NCBI GenBank assembly: GCA_018873245.2
Contig: JAEMBT020000003.1
Location: 670,447-734,446, forward strand
Direction: 5' to 3'
Length of the DNA: 64,000 nt
From: Archegozetes longisetosus
Taxonomy: Eukaryota; Arthropoda; Arachnida; Sarcoptiformes; Trhypochthoniidae
The position numbers were made by a program, and so were the translations under genes. The notes beneath the pieces were generated by a model. It was not told where the DNA came from. It saw only the letters and a list, made by a program, of their open reading frames with translations, and made no database searches. Positions 13,235-24,550 of the stretch are shown in pieces (the stretch's first letter is position 1; every line of letters begins with the position of its first letter).

Positions 13235-13769
13235 TTGGGTTGTTCTAAAAGTCTTAATTTTTTACTAGAATAGAGATGTAATAAAAGTATTAAAATAATA
13301 AAACAGTCGAATTTGAACAATCGAATCTCTCGATCAGTTCTAGAGTGGTTAGACGCGAGTTTTCCCCAATGGCAACCCTCAAGAGATCATTATCCAGCTC
13401 CGTCGATTTCCCCGAACAAAGACCACCCTCAAGGCCAAAATTGCCTGATCGGAATCTGTGGAACCGACACTGACATTTGGAGGCATCCAATACCTCTCTA
13501 TAGATATGAAAGATATCTCTCGTGGCCTTGCCGCTTTCCTTAAACTCATAAAGCATACAATGTCGAACGTGGACTTGGTCTGTAGACATGGCGGCTATTT
13601 AAGAAACTATTAACTAAAAATTTTTAAAATGCAAAAATTTAAAGATAAATAGCTGCACTTCAGTTTAGCGCTTCAATTGGATAAGTAAACAAATCTAAAA
13701 CCGACATAATTTACGAGTGTTTTTTGTTTTGATAAATTAAGAAAATAAAAGACTTTCTGAGCAACCTAA
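13235..13769 (-). mobile_element. Internally deleted mariner element
   Basis: The ends are inverted repeats (left TTGGGTTGTTCTAAAAGTCT, right the complement of TTAGGTTGCTCAGAAAGTCT) and TA duplications flank both sides (13233-13234, 13770-13771). On the minus strand, 13589-13290 encodes only the N-terminal DNA-binding part of a mariner transposase: RHCMLYEFKESGKATRDI, then FHRFRSGNFGLEGGLCSG, ending at the second helix-turn-helix (LIERFDCSNSTV). The frame then runs straight into sequence next to the left terminal repeat. The whole catalytic domain is gone. Confidence 0.85.
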
Positions 13770-14039
13770 TATAAACCATTAACGAATTAAAATCTATAAG
13801 AAATATCTAAAACTTAGGTAAAATGATAAAAGTTGCAGCAACATTGTGTCTTAGGCCTGCCATAAGCGCTATAATTTTGATAAGAGCAACTTCTTTTATT
13901 GTAGCCCTAGTTTATAGATAGTACAGTAAAACCTAGTTATATGCGTAATCTGTATCTTTATTAAAAAATTAATTAAAAACACATTAAACTAAATAAAGGC
14001 GCTTGATGATAGTTAAGTAATCCTTTCAATCATCAATCC

Positions 14040-14570
14040 TTTCCCCAGGGTTTTTTTCATTCCACTTATGTATTTTGCGAAATACAAACTCTTCTATGTA
14101 TAGGTCTTTCGCATTGCTATTGGTTTGATTTGGAACGTGACATCTTAAAGATTTCCAAAGACTTTCAAATATTTGGATCATTTGGATCAACAAATCTTAA
14201 AGAATGATTGATTTTTTATGTGCAAAGCCATTAGAGTGCACATTATTGTAATATCTCCATAAATCAGATACTACTGCAGTATTCTTTTCAACTCGTTCAT
14301 TAGTGACATCTAACAGAGATTTTACATCTCTTAACTAAAGTCATAAATATTTGTTTTGTTTGCCCACAAATGCCTCTGAATGCCCATTCGCCTTTTAATT
14401 CTACTTTTAATAGATGTCTTCGATTGTATTTTCCTTTTAATATCGTTGATTCATCAACTTCGATCATTTAGGATTCCATATAGAACTTCATGTCTTATGA
14501 TTATTAATATATTGTTTGTTAACGTAATGAATACATATAATTCACTTGAATTTTTTTCCAATCAATAACG
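14040..14570 (-). pseudogene. Merlin (ISXO2/IS1016-like) transposase fossil
   Basis: Read on the minus strand with frame changes, this segment contains EVDESTILKGKYNRRHLLKV, GEWAFRGICGQTKQIFMTLV, VVVSDLWRYYNNVHSNGFAH and YIEEFVFRKIHKWNEKNP, in that order. This matches the DDE/ISXO2 domain of Merlin transposases: first acidic site in a (V/I)DES motif, GGI..G.+F strand, SD.W..Y second site, and the terminal LEEF.WR. Frame shifts and stops between the blocks show that it is dead. No ends with the 8-9 bp target duplications typical of Merlin were located. Confidence 0.7.
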
Positions 14571-14622
14571 CTATGTCCATCTAATCCCCAGTTTATGCAT
14601 AATTATAAATTCAAACAGCACA

Positions 14623-14820
14623 TATATATGTATTATGATGTAGTTCGAGACTTAGTTCACAATCCATTTCCCCATAAGGATTATATCTCTTTATATATAT
14701 AAATTAAAACAGTGTACTTCTAATCATTTGCTCATTTACTGACGTTAAGGAGCTGTATAATCCTTATGGGGAAATTGAGTTGTGGATTGAGTCTCTCATT
14801 ACATCATAATACCTATATAT
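14623..14820. repeat. Imperfect palindrome (MITE-like hairpin)
   Basis: The left arm (about 14623-14688) and right arm (about 14755-14820) are inverted copies, sharing a TATTATGATGTA block and CCCCATAAGGATTATA with the complement TATAATCCTTATGGGG. A loop of about 65 bp separates them. It lies just beside the Merlin fossil and may be a separate non-autonomous insertion. Confidence 0.7.
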
Positions 14821-15661
14821 AAGTATCAAAATATGTCTTTTGCAATTTTCGAAAAATGCTTTTTGAGGGGACATTTCATGTGTAGCTTGCTTCAGAAAAA
14901 TATAAATCTTTTACTCTTCTTATTGATGAATGACATCTCCCCTCTCCATGCACATGTTCTAATGATATATTTATAAGATCAGAATAAATAGTAAAAGACA
15001 TTGCGTCTTGAATTTTTGATGAATTTCTCATAATTAGCTGCATTAAGATCAATACTATTGCACCAATTTCGAGACAAGGACATTTTATTGAATTCAGTGT
15101 TATTAAGTGTTTATTATTCACTGGAAGTGATACGAACTAGTCGTCATTTATGTATACTAACTACATATAGCTTTGTATATCGTCATTTCAGTGTTATAGT
15201 GCATTAACTCAGAAAAGTCTATTATAGAGGAATTTGGGTTTAAAGTTTAGAGTCAAAATTCGAAAAACTATAACAGCTACCTTCTTTATGATATATTTTG
15301 AAATCCATTTGAAAGTTTTGAGATTCAATTCGAGTAATTTACAGAGGTTTGATATCTTGCTTCAAAAGTGGATTTAACTCATTTTGTGAAAATTTTCGAG
15401 TTAGTGCATTATAGCAATGAGGTGACGATATGATAAAGGAAATTAGTATACTCATTGAAAGTATAGCGATATGGTTAAGCCCAAAGCAGAATGTTCCCTT
15501 TTTCATCAGTTAGTTTCTATAGCCTTTGTTTGAAGATCATGAAAAACGTGTTGTAAAAAATTTTCTATAGCTTAGCATAAAGCTTTGTTGGATATTCTAT
15601 ACGAACAAAGTATTTAAAGAATTTATTGAAGCTCACGAATAATTTGTTGAAGTTAGAAGTA
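14821..15661. other. Intergenic, upstream of the ZAR1-like gene
   Basis: AT-rich sequence with no recognised gene; it presumably holds the promoter or 5' UTR of the ZAR1-like gene. A minus-strand frame at 14876-15121 has no domain I recognise. Confidence 0.35.
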
Positions 15662-17397
15662 ATGAGTTATGATTACGATCAAGCAAAATATGGACAATTC
15701 AAGTGTGATTGCGGCAGAATGTGGTATTCATCAAAAGCGTGGCAAGATTTTGGACAGATTTGCACCAAATGTAACCTTGAAGTGAGAGCTTCGAAATTGT
15801 GGCTTTTAGGACGATATAATTGTTTTAAATGTGAGAGAAGCTGGAAAACAAAGTTTGATCAACAAAATGGATGTTGTTGTGATAAATGTGGAGAAAAGGT
15901 ATATAAAGGTAAATATTGGGTAGTCAGGGCACAAGTATATACATATATTTCTTACTCGGCATGCTTATCTGGCTTCAAATATATAGGTTACGTTCTCCTT
16001 CGATCCTAGTTTAAGCCCCACCCGTCATTTCCGATTTTCATCAATATGTATATGGTTCGACTCGCCACCCTTCCTGATATAAGATATGTAAGCCACACCT
16101 CCTTAGACCCATGTATTGACCCATAGGGGCCACCACGCGGAGGTGGCCTGCCTCAGTCCCCATCCTCGACTGAGGGTGCTGGAAAGCCTATGGATCTAGT
16201 CTCGTGTCCTATTGGGCTTTTGCTGGTGGGTGCTGGAGCCGCCTTCGGACAGAGTCCACTGGGCAAAAGCCCAATGGGATATCGAGCTAAATCCATAGAT
16301 TTTCCAGCATCCCAGTCAAATATGGGAGCTGAGGCAGATCACCTCCGCACGGTAGCCCCTGGGTAATGGTAAGAGTCTACCAACTGCAATAAATCACGTA
16401 CATAATTTCAGAATTCTATTTGATAATATACCATGAAAGATCCTATAGGTCGTGATATGAATCTGAGGGACGTGGCCTACATATCTGGTCAGAGAGGCGT
16501 GGCGAGTCGAATTATATACGTACCAGGTCGTTCAGAAAATTTTAAAGTGCAAGCGTCTTATCAAAGAAAAATTGATCTCGAGTCGGTCATTGAATTAGTT
16601 ATTATTTCAAACCTAAAACCTATTATTTTCATCAAAGTCGAATTAATAGGTTTTATTTTGTGACAATTTAAACCCTACGACTCAACAATTTTCCGAACGT
16701 ACTCTCGACTGAGATCCATTAAAACATTTGGAAAGTTATGTTGAGTCGAAGTTTAAATTGTTAAAAAATAAAAACTATTAATTCGACTTTGATGAAAATA
16801 ACAGGTTTTAGGTTTGAAATAATAACTAATTCAATGACCGACTCGAGATCAATTTTTCTTTGATAAGACGCTTGCACTTTAAAACTTTCTGAGCGACCTG
16901 GTATTAGTGAAACTTGAGAATAAGGGGTGGAGCCTGAACTAATGGCCGGAGGAGGGCGTGGCCTATATATTTGAACTCAGATCAGCGTGGCAAGTCAGAA
17001 AATATATACATATGTATTTGTGCTCTGATTACCCTATATTTACCGAAAATTGAGAAAATTCATCTCTTTCATTTACCAGTACTATATTAGTAAGAAATGA
17101 AATTTTCTGACCTGAAATTATGTCTAATATCTGTTTTCAACTATAAAGATCTATCCCTTGCCAGCAAATCGGAGAAATCCTTTCATTAAACCGAAAATTC
17201 TTGAAACTGAGGCTGAACTTGAATTGGTTAAAATTGACCCAAATAAACGTCATCAACAGGAGCTATGCGAGAAATGCACATATTATGGAAAAGATTGTTG
17301 TCATATCTCAAAAGCAGAGACTAAAACCCGGTCCATTATTCAAAATCGGCTAAGATTAATGACAGTTCAATCAAAAGTAACAGTTTCAAGGAACTAG
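15662..17397 (+). CDS. ZAR1-like (3CxxC-type) zinc-binding protein
   Basis: Exon 1 is 15662-15908 and exon 2 begins at 17165. The donor AAAG|GTAAAT and acceptor TTGCCAG join in phase to give VYKANRRNPFIKP. The product is about 159 residues if it ends at the TAG 17395-17397. Cysteine pairs run along it: YGQFKCDCGRMW, QICTKCN, RYNCFKCERSW, CCCDKCGEKVY, and in exon 2 KIDPNKRHQQELCEKCTYYG. The last block closely parallels the end of vertebrate ZAR1 (VDP.RPH.QDLC.RC). ZAR1 proteins are oocyte RNA-binding translational regulators that act through this zinc domain; a germline role here is inference. There is no long N-terminal region unless an upstream exon exists. The reading frame after the last Cys pair is uncertain (see the next frame at 17412). 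Confidence 0.8.
16010..17015. repeat. Nest of inverted repeats in the ZAR1-like intron
   Basis: A block containing GTGGCGAGTCGAA with GTGGCCTACATATCTG occurs three times: inverted at 16010-16105, direct at 16465-16521 and direct at 16955-17012. Between the first two lies a GC-rich hairpin with arms 16110-16223 and 16263-16368 (shared TATTGGGCTTTTGC and its complement). Between the last two lies a TA-flanked MITE. This looks like nested insertions in the 1.26-kb intron. Confidence 0.65.
16523..16901. mobile_element. Mariner-type MITE with about 150-bp inverted repeats
   Basis: Left end CAGGTCGTTCAGAAAATTTT, right end the complement of CAGGTCGCTCAGAAAGTTTT, with a C between each end and its flanking TA (16521-16522 and 16902-16903). 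The inverted repeats extend about 150 bp. The ends resemble those of the mariner at 13235-13769 (GGTTGCTCAGAAAGT). It is non-coding and inserted in an intron of the ZAR1-like gene. Confidence 0.8.
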
Positions 17398-17411
17398 AAA
17401 AACCGATTGCT

Positions 17412-17948
17412 ATGAATTCTTATAACTTCAATCCTGGTATCAACTCAGTAAATCTTAGCTATTATTCTGTGCTAAAGAATGAGAATCCGATCCATTCCTT
17501 AGCTGATATCATGAAAGAGCAAAAGGCAGCGAAATCTGACGACTCTATGAAAAAAAGTACCATGGATTCAAACGCAAATATTAGATACAAAACCGATAGC
17601 CAGAAAATAGCGTCTGAGATCCAAAACACGTTCACTTACTTCGCTAAGTCTAAAACAAATTCTAGCCCAAATAACTTGGAACAATCAGACGGAAAAACAT
17701 GCGACCACAATTATGAAACAAATGAATTAACTTTTAACTATAAACCTATTGGCCAAACAAGTGATCAGTCAACGAATTATTTCACAGATAGAGAAGAGCA
17801 TATAAAAACAAAAGCTCTCAGTTCAAGGGCTTATTTGACGGAAATTGTTGAGAGAAATATTTCTCATCCAGAAAATTATTCATCTTACTCTTCGAGACCT
17901 ATTTACACTCCGAAAGTACGCGAAGAAGATAATTGTGTTATTTTTTAA
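17412..17948 (+). CDS. Polar disordered reading frame ending in a CaaX box
   Basis: 178 codons from ATG 17412, open upstream to about 17322 in the same frame. The protein is rich in Ser, Asn, Lys, Thr and Glu, without recognised domains, and looks disordered. It ends EEDNCVIF-stop, a CaaX-type prenylation signal (Cys, two aliphatics, Phe). It lies in a different frame from the ZAR1-like exon and overlaps its 3' end, where both frames are open (17322-17397). It may be the C-terminal part of that gene reached by a further splice or broken by an indel, or a separate gene. Function is unknown; membrane attachment is inferred only from the last four residues. Confidence 0.5.
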   Translation: MNSYNFNPGINSVNLSYYSVLKNENPIHSLADIMKEQKAAKSDDSMKKSTMDSNANIRYKTDSQKIASEIQNTFTYFAKSKTNSSPNNLEQSDGKTCDHNYETNELTFNYKPIGQTSDQSTNYFTDREEHIKTKALSSRAYLTEIVERNISHPENYSSYSSRPIYTPKVREEDNCVIF

Positions 17949-18215
17949 TCTATTTAGATTAAATCTTTCAATGGATGCTCGTATCATGCTTGAGAAAACT
18001 ATTTTATTATTTTTCAATGTATTTCAAAAAATTTGGTTTTCCTCTGTTATTGAGGGTGATTTTATTGGATATTGGAAAACTTATTTCTTCTTATGAAGTC
18101 TAATTTGAGATTTGGAAATTTATCGATAATTATTCATGAATATATGTTCTGAGATTTGTTTTAAATTACTTAATATTCAAATAAATAAATACTTAAACAT
18201 TTTGTGATATTATTA

Positions 18216-19794
18216 AGGCGACTGAAAAGTAGTTGCATGTTCGTATCTCCTTATTGAAAACAGGTATGAAAATGATATGTTGGTATTATACAATATAGTT
18301 GATTTCAAGCTATATGAAAACTTTCCAACGCTTTGGTAGCCTTCATATTCAAATGGTTGCATTTTGTAAATTAATTTTACGAATAACTTCATGATGAGCA
18401 ACCTTCAGATCAAGTTCATTTGCGAGTCTTATTTGGCCTCTTAATTCTAGCGACGCCGTCGTAATCACAGAGTTCAAATCAAGGATATAAAAGAAGTACT
18501 TCGATTCCTTCCATTGATGTCTAGTCAAGAAATCCGTGACATTTTGATGTTTATGTGGTCTCACGTTATCATATTGAGTCGATCCTTAATTCAATATTCA
18601 AACTTTGCGCCAATCAATACCTAAAACTCATTGTCAATAAAAACTCATATAAAAAGTCAAATCTGACTCAACACTCAATATTCATTCAATGAGAACACAT
18701 GTGATAAAAATGTATTGTTTTATAAGAAATTGTAATCTAAACAACAAGTTTAGAAAATCAAAATCAGTGTTCAGCCAATACTGACTACAAATCAATCATT
18801 AATTATTGAATCAAAAGCATACACGACTCAATAAAATATTATTGGATATCAAATTTGGCCTGTTTGTATATAACAAAGTATTACTCTTTCCGAAAATTGA
18901 ACATATATCATTGTCCATATTTTGGTATTTTGGAAGAATTTGATAACCCAGCACATGATTTTGATGAAAGGCTACTATCATCATCTGCTCCCAATTTCTT
19001 AAAGTTGGCTCTACTTTCGTTGGTCTCAAATTAAATTTGAGGGCATTTGCATAAACTTCAAAATTTTAATTTTTTGAAAATAAAGCATACAGTTCCTCTC
19101 CAGGATATCGATATTGTTTTGATTGTAAAGCATCTTAATGGTCATAACTTTTTATCCAGGTTTAATTGATTGATGACCTTGGAATTATGATCATATTTTT
19201 GAAGGTGCTCTTTATATAATTGACTTGAAGTTCTTTCTGTTCATCTGTAAGAGTACATTGCGTCCAACTTGATTATACTTTGCGCGCATTTGGTTTCTTT
19301 AGAAGCCGTTGAGTACTGTACATACTGATCCCTAACCGAAAAGCTAACTCTTCTGTGGTACAACAATTTTAATCATCTGAGGGTTTTTCAAGTGAATGTT
19401 GACGTTCTTCGTCTGTCGCAAAGCAAGTCCCCCACTGCATGGCTCACCTTGGCATGATGTACACCCTTCATCCCGAAACTGGTGGTAACAATTATATACC
19501 TGTTTGATCTTAGTTGCATTTTGATCGACTGTTCTAGTTAGCATTTTGGAAATTTCAAGGATAGTTAAGTCCAGTAATACATGGCACTTTATAGACTCAC
19601 TCTGTTCTTTATTGGTGATAGTGGCTCGAAGAGGGTCAATAATTTGGATCATTACTACATGACTAACAATAAGCAGTAAAATCAAAGTGGTCTGCATCGT
19701 AGAGCAGCAAGTTAGCAAGCGGGTAATAATTTGTCATAAATATATTTATTCATTCATTGATAAAACATGGATATGAAATTACTTTTCGGCCACC
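18216..19794 (-). mobile_element. Decayed mariner element (SETMAR/GVQW3-type transposase fossil)
   Basis: Inverted ends are visible: left GGCGACTGAAAAGTAGTTGC and right the complement of GGTGGCCGAAAAGTAATTTC. The left end is preceded by TA; the right duplication has decayed. On the minus strand the order is: HTH remnant YHQFRDEGCTSCQGEPCSGG (19718-19344), then MMIVAFHQNHVLGYQILP with NRPNLI (19029-18811), then RPHKHQNVTDFL and LRGQIRLANELDLK (18564-18349). These correspond to the DNA-binding, middle catalytic and C-terminal parts of a mariner transposase. Many stops and frameshifts make it non-functional. Confidence 0.75.
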
Positions 19795-22700
19795 ATGAAC
19801 TTAAATATCTTTCAATTAGTAATTTTTAACTTGAATCAAATTCTTGTATTTAAGTTTTATTTCCCCTGAGACAATCCAAAATAAACATTCAATCAATTTA
19901 GGAACTGTTATTTCTAAACCTTGAGATTTTTGAAACTTACTAAAATTATATATGTCAGTTTTATCATTAAATTAATAAGCCCTAGTTCAATATTGCACTA
20001 AATGCAGCGGGCAGCTTGAGAACTATAGTCCAACGGTATTTTAAGTTTTGAAGCGTAGATCTGTGTTGGAAAAATCTGATTAAAAACTTGAAACTGCATT
20101 TATTTGATGCACCAATCGACTGCTTATCATTAATCATTAATAAAAGATTTGATAATAAACAGATATTTTAAAGTGAGTATGCATTGCTTTAACAAATCAG
20201 AGCCCTTCATGTTATGCAGATATAAATTCTCTGATTTAAAATAAGTTTTTCATTCGTTTAAAATAGTTTGTCAAACAGTTATCTTAAAAATGCATTATAT
20301 TTTATGTAATGCTTTACTAATGCTTTCAAGGTTATCATTGTATAAACATTTGCCATGAAATGCGGTGAATATTTTAAAAGAACAACAATTCAGATCTATT
20401 TTGTTTATATAATATATGTTAAAAAACTTGTAAAGAAGGTCAGTCTATGGGCGGAGGCCTCGAGGAGGGGACCTCATTATGCCTCTGAGCGAAAGTGAAA
20501 AAGTGTTAAAAAGAAGTAAAAATCTTTTAAAATGTGAAAATCTTAAAATATGTTCATAATACTTTTATGTAACAATCAAATATTGAAAACACGTCTAAAT
20601 CTTATGCTCTATTCCTTTTATGTATCTTTGTTAAGTATTATTTTAAAATACTTATAATTTTTAAAGAAAATAAAAGATTGCAATCAAAGTTTAATATTGA
20701 TAAGATTTTAATAGAATGTTTCAGACATGAATTCTGGATAAAAAATTAATTTTAGTCCCCAGTTATGCTTTTAGGTTTCTGAGCTCGAACCAGAACGGCA
20801 TAACATCCATTTCAAACTTTTAGCCTCCAGACCGAATGTCGTGGTTACTGACATTAAATACTAATAATCTAATTGTAAGCTTTATGTAATTATTAGTTTC
20901 AAATATATATATATAATATAATAGAGATCTAAATAGTACAACGTTTACATGAAGTAAAAATTAAGCTCACAAGAGAAAACTTATTCAACTAAATAGTATA
21001 CGAATTAGACCATTTAAGCAAGGATCACATTTCATTATCAAATCATAAAAGTAAAACACATTAAAAATTTAATAATAAATAACGTCGTTAAAGATTTAAT
21101 TGAGAGAACTCATACCACGGCAAACTAAAAAAGAGGTTAAATATTGACTGTTATTACGGATAATTCGGATATATTACGGATAGTATAGATAATTACTATT
21201 AGTGAAGAATAGAGCGCTGAGAAATAAGTTTATTATAAGTCTAGAAATTTGCATAATTAGAAAGATTTTAGATAACTTTCATTTAAATTAATTGTATTAA
21301 TATAACTATTGGAAGACAAGGGAAATCAACTCTTGTGATCTAATTGACTATCGGTCATTTCAAAAGTTATAAACCTATTGACTGATTGTTGATTTTCATT
21401 GTGGTTAGCGTTGATTATAAGTTGATATGAATACAATCCGTGCGCTCCAAAAGTCGTATCTTTTGTTCTGAATAGACCAGAACTTCCATTTATAGTGTTC
21501 ATCAATGCCAATTATAAATTTAATAAGTTTGTTTGCTAGTGATATACTTGTCTGAAAAATCATAGGATTAATAGAATTTAATGTTGCTGGAAGAAAGGCT
21601 TGAATATGTGTTATGTGTAGCTATCACTCAAACCCCTCTCACATAACATAAAATGTATGCAAAGCTAAAGAATAAACTTGTAAAATTGGTTTTTAAGAGT
21701 TTTATTCTCTAGTATCACATACTCTTTTTGGTGGTTGAAATAGACAATTCTCGAAGGAGGATACCAGGTTTCTACGGGAGCCTTGCCTACTTGATTCACA
21801 AAAAGTCTATTTATTGAGATATCTCAACTAGTAGAGAAACTTTACCAATGGGCACAACTTCCAAAAACACCGCCTGACGGAGATGAACCGCAAAAAGTAT
21901 CGAGCGGTAAACACTTTCATCTGCAACTGCAGCCACCTCCTCGTGGTGATGGCGGGCAACAGGCTTACTAAAACACCTGGCAAGTCTGATCAAGGATCCG
22001 GGTTAAAGATATACTGTCATGACAGATGCTAAGCAGATGTGCCGACATGATTTAATTATTTTTTACATTTGGCATTCTTTTACATTCATATTTTACATTA
22101 TTTTACATTTCACATTTTGTTTTTATTATTGAGACTCAAGTGTTGAGTATTAAAATGCGCAGCTCGGCGTCTGAAATCCATCAATATATAACTCAGGCCA
22201 TTTGGTCCACGGGTTCGAGACCTGGCCATGGCCTGGCTAGACCCTAAGTCTGAGATCCAAGTGTGGGTTATCAAAATGCTCAGCTCGGCGTCCTGAGTCC
22301 ACTGAAATATCACACTTGGGAATGGGAGATCAGGAACCCCCTTAGACCCATTAATCCGGATTCATCCATCTTTTACATTTAGCATTCTTTTTATATTATT
22401 TTACGTTTCACGTTCTACATTGTTTTATTCCTTTCTTTAAAGTATATTCACAACCTAATATCCATGACGAGTTGTTTGACACCCATTTTCCCTCTAAAAA
22501 GTCACTTTTTTATCGCAACACAAAAAGGGTCATAACTGTTGACCGCGTCACTTTAGCCCAAAAGAATGGTATATTTGAACTCTACCCATCAGTCCGGTCA
22601 CAATGATACTCTCATTTGCTGTGAATCAAGTTAAACGGATCCTGGCATCCTCCTTTTTGCTTCCATTACCATCCCACTTCCATTTTCACTTTCATTACAT

Positions 22701-23612
22701 CTTCATACTATTATTACTATTTATCAGAGGTCAAATGAAAGAAAGCATCTGGAAATTAAATTATTTTGCTCTTGTATAAAGAATGTTTGAGATTTTTAAA
22801 AATTCCATTCGCCTTCCATCTAATTAAAAATCTATGCTACTTCCATCTCATTCCCATCCCATTACCCTTACCATTTTCATAAAAGTTGAGATTGGGATTC
22901 TCTTCTCCAGTTTGAAAGCCATTCACTTTTGATTGTTTCAAAACTTTCAAACTTTGAACTACCAAAGAATTTGAACGATTTGAGTGCAAAAATTGTCTAC
23001 TCTCTTGAGCAAACATTTTTATTATTCGAACTTTTATACTTTTATGTTCGTCTAGTCTGAAAACTGATTTACAGGCACATGATATGAGTTAAATTCTATT
23101 CAAGTCAGACATCAGTTAAACAATTCATTTAAATTAAGTGCAATAAAATTGATGTGATTGAATTCTGATCCACCATTAGTATTGCATTTTAGTTTTATTC
23201 AATACTCTTCTTATTAATAGGTGTTGTAATACCTGAGCCATATTTAAAATTTTATGGCGAAAGCTTTTCACACGGTTCCGCTAAATATCTCATAAATCGA
23301 AAAATAAAAGAGAACTTTTCTTCTCATTATTAAGCGCTAATTATCGGAGTTACCTCTCGTCCAATTATATTTAAGCTTATCCAGTAAACTGATTTATGAG
23401 AAAAATTCTAATTTCGATGATAATTAATTAGTGTTAATGTAAGTGGTTGATGTCTGGCCTAGTTTGGATCCTGTTAAGTTTACCATCTGAGGTGCGACAG
23501 ATATATAACCTATGAAATACTGAACGAGATTACAATGTGCTTAAATCAGATGCTGATCAGAAAATAGTCTAAGATTTTATAAGATTGTTTTTTGCGTAAA
23601 AATAATCATTTT
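19795..23612. other. Intergenic, no clear gene
   Basis: AT-rich DNA with a GC-richer stretch at 21720-22370 (listed separately). A minus-strand frame at 21326-21511 starts at TTG and has no domain I recognise. Around 22630-22880 there are short CATT/TTCC-rich runs. Confidence 0.35.
22125..22320. repeat. Diverged tandem duplication of about 120 bp, SINE-like features
   Basis: Two direct copies share TGAGA-CCAAGTGT, ATCAAAATGC and CAGCTCGGCGTC, spaced about 120 bp apart (near 22131 and 22250). Between them, GGTTCGAGACC at about 22211 fits the RNA polymerase III B-box consensus, but I cannot place a convincing A-box. The flanks are repeats of TTTTACATT (22055-22120 and 22370-22420). This may be a SINE relic or an unrelated repeat. 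Confidence 0.35.
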
Positions 23613-24550
23613 TTAATATTGCAAACTTAATGCAAACGCAAATGTTTTAATTATTAACATGAAAACTAAATGGTAATTATGATAAATATTATTCGCTTTT
23701 CCAATTGGATAGTCTTCATGATAGTCATCAATATTTATAACTAATAAATCACTTGAAGACCTATACCAGTCATCAATGATAGCAATGCATTTGATATTTA
23801 TAATTTTACTGCTATTTCTTATCAAATCAGAAATAGTTAACTTCATAGCAGACGATGAAGTGAAAAGTTTATCACTATTTAAACTATAATTCGTTTGCAC
23901 CAAAGTTGAATTTTGATCAACTATTCTATCATTAATCTGCCAAAAAAATTCAACTCCAGGTCTGGACTTTTCTGTCAAACATCTAGTTTCAATTATCTCT
24001 TCATTAATATCACGTTTCCTTAAGTCTGAAATTATCGGCCTCTTTTCAGGAGCTGAAAAAACTTTTAAACTTTTTTGTGTGCTTGCTGTCATTGGTTTCA
24101 TAGAACCGATTCTGCATTCGTAGAGCCCTTCAGTTTTCATGTTAGCTCTCAGTACCATTAGTTTTCCATGAGTTTTCTTATCTATTATTATCTGATCCTT
24201 ATCTATGCCTTCGATTGAGTTTAAGTTGACGCTTGGTTCTCCTGAAAATTTAATTTGGAAAATATTTGTAAAAATTTGCCATATATGAAAATTTTTTATA
24301 TACATTGGTGAAAACTGAAGCAGAAATTGACAAAAGTCTACGACATACCTGTTGGATAATAGATATAAAATGGTTTCTCATCTTTAGATATCTCTAGTGA
24401 TACCAAACTGTCTTTACTTATAAAATAACTACAATTTATCCCAAAAGAATCACCGCTTATAATATGGTCAGGAATTGAGAATTCAGTTATATTAACAAAA
24501 CAATTTATAACAATTATCTTCAACAAAAGACATATTAATAAAAACTTCAT
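23613..24550 (-). CDS. Beat-like two-domain immunoglobulin protein
   Basis: Exon 1 is 24550-24349 and exon 2 is 24241-23613, with a 107-bp GT-AG intron. The product is about 276 residues. A signal peptide (residues 1 to about 17) is followed by a first Ig domain with Cys in INCSYF and in the LYECRIG F-strand. Between them is KPFYIYYPTGEPSVNL, like the EFYRY-P segment of Beaten-path proteins. The second domain starts at APEKRPIISDL, with Cys in ETRCL and INIKCIA and the FWQIND strand. The C-terminus is hydrophobic (from about residue 256), suggesting a GPI signal or a terminal membrane segment. Beat proteins are neuronal adhesion ligands for Side receptors in Drosophila; the role here is inferred from that family. 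Confidence 0.75.

Noticed and set aside
16433..16663. 76-codon frame in the ZAR1-like intron
   Set aside because: It spans the boundary of a MITE and its flanking repeat; a repeat-derived frame.
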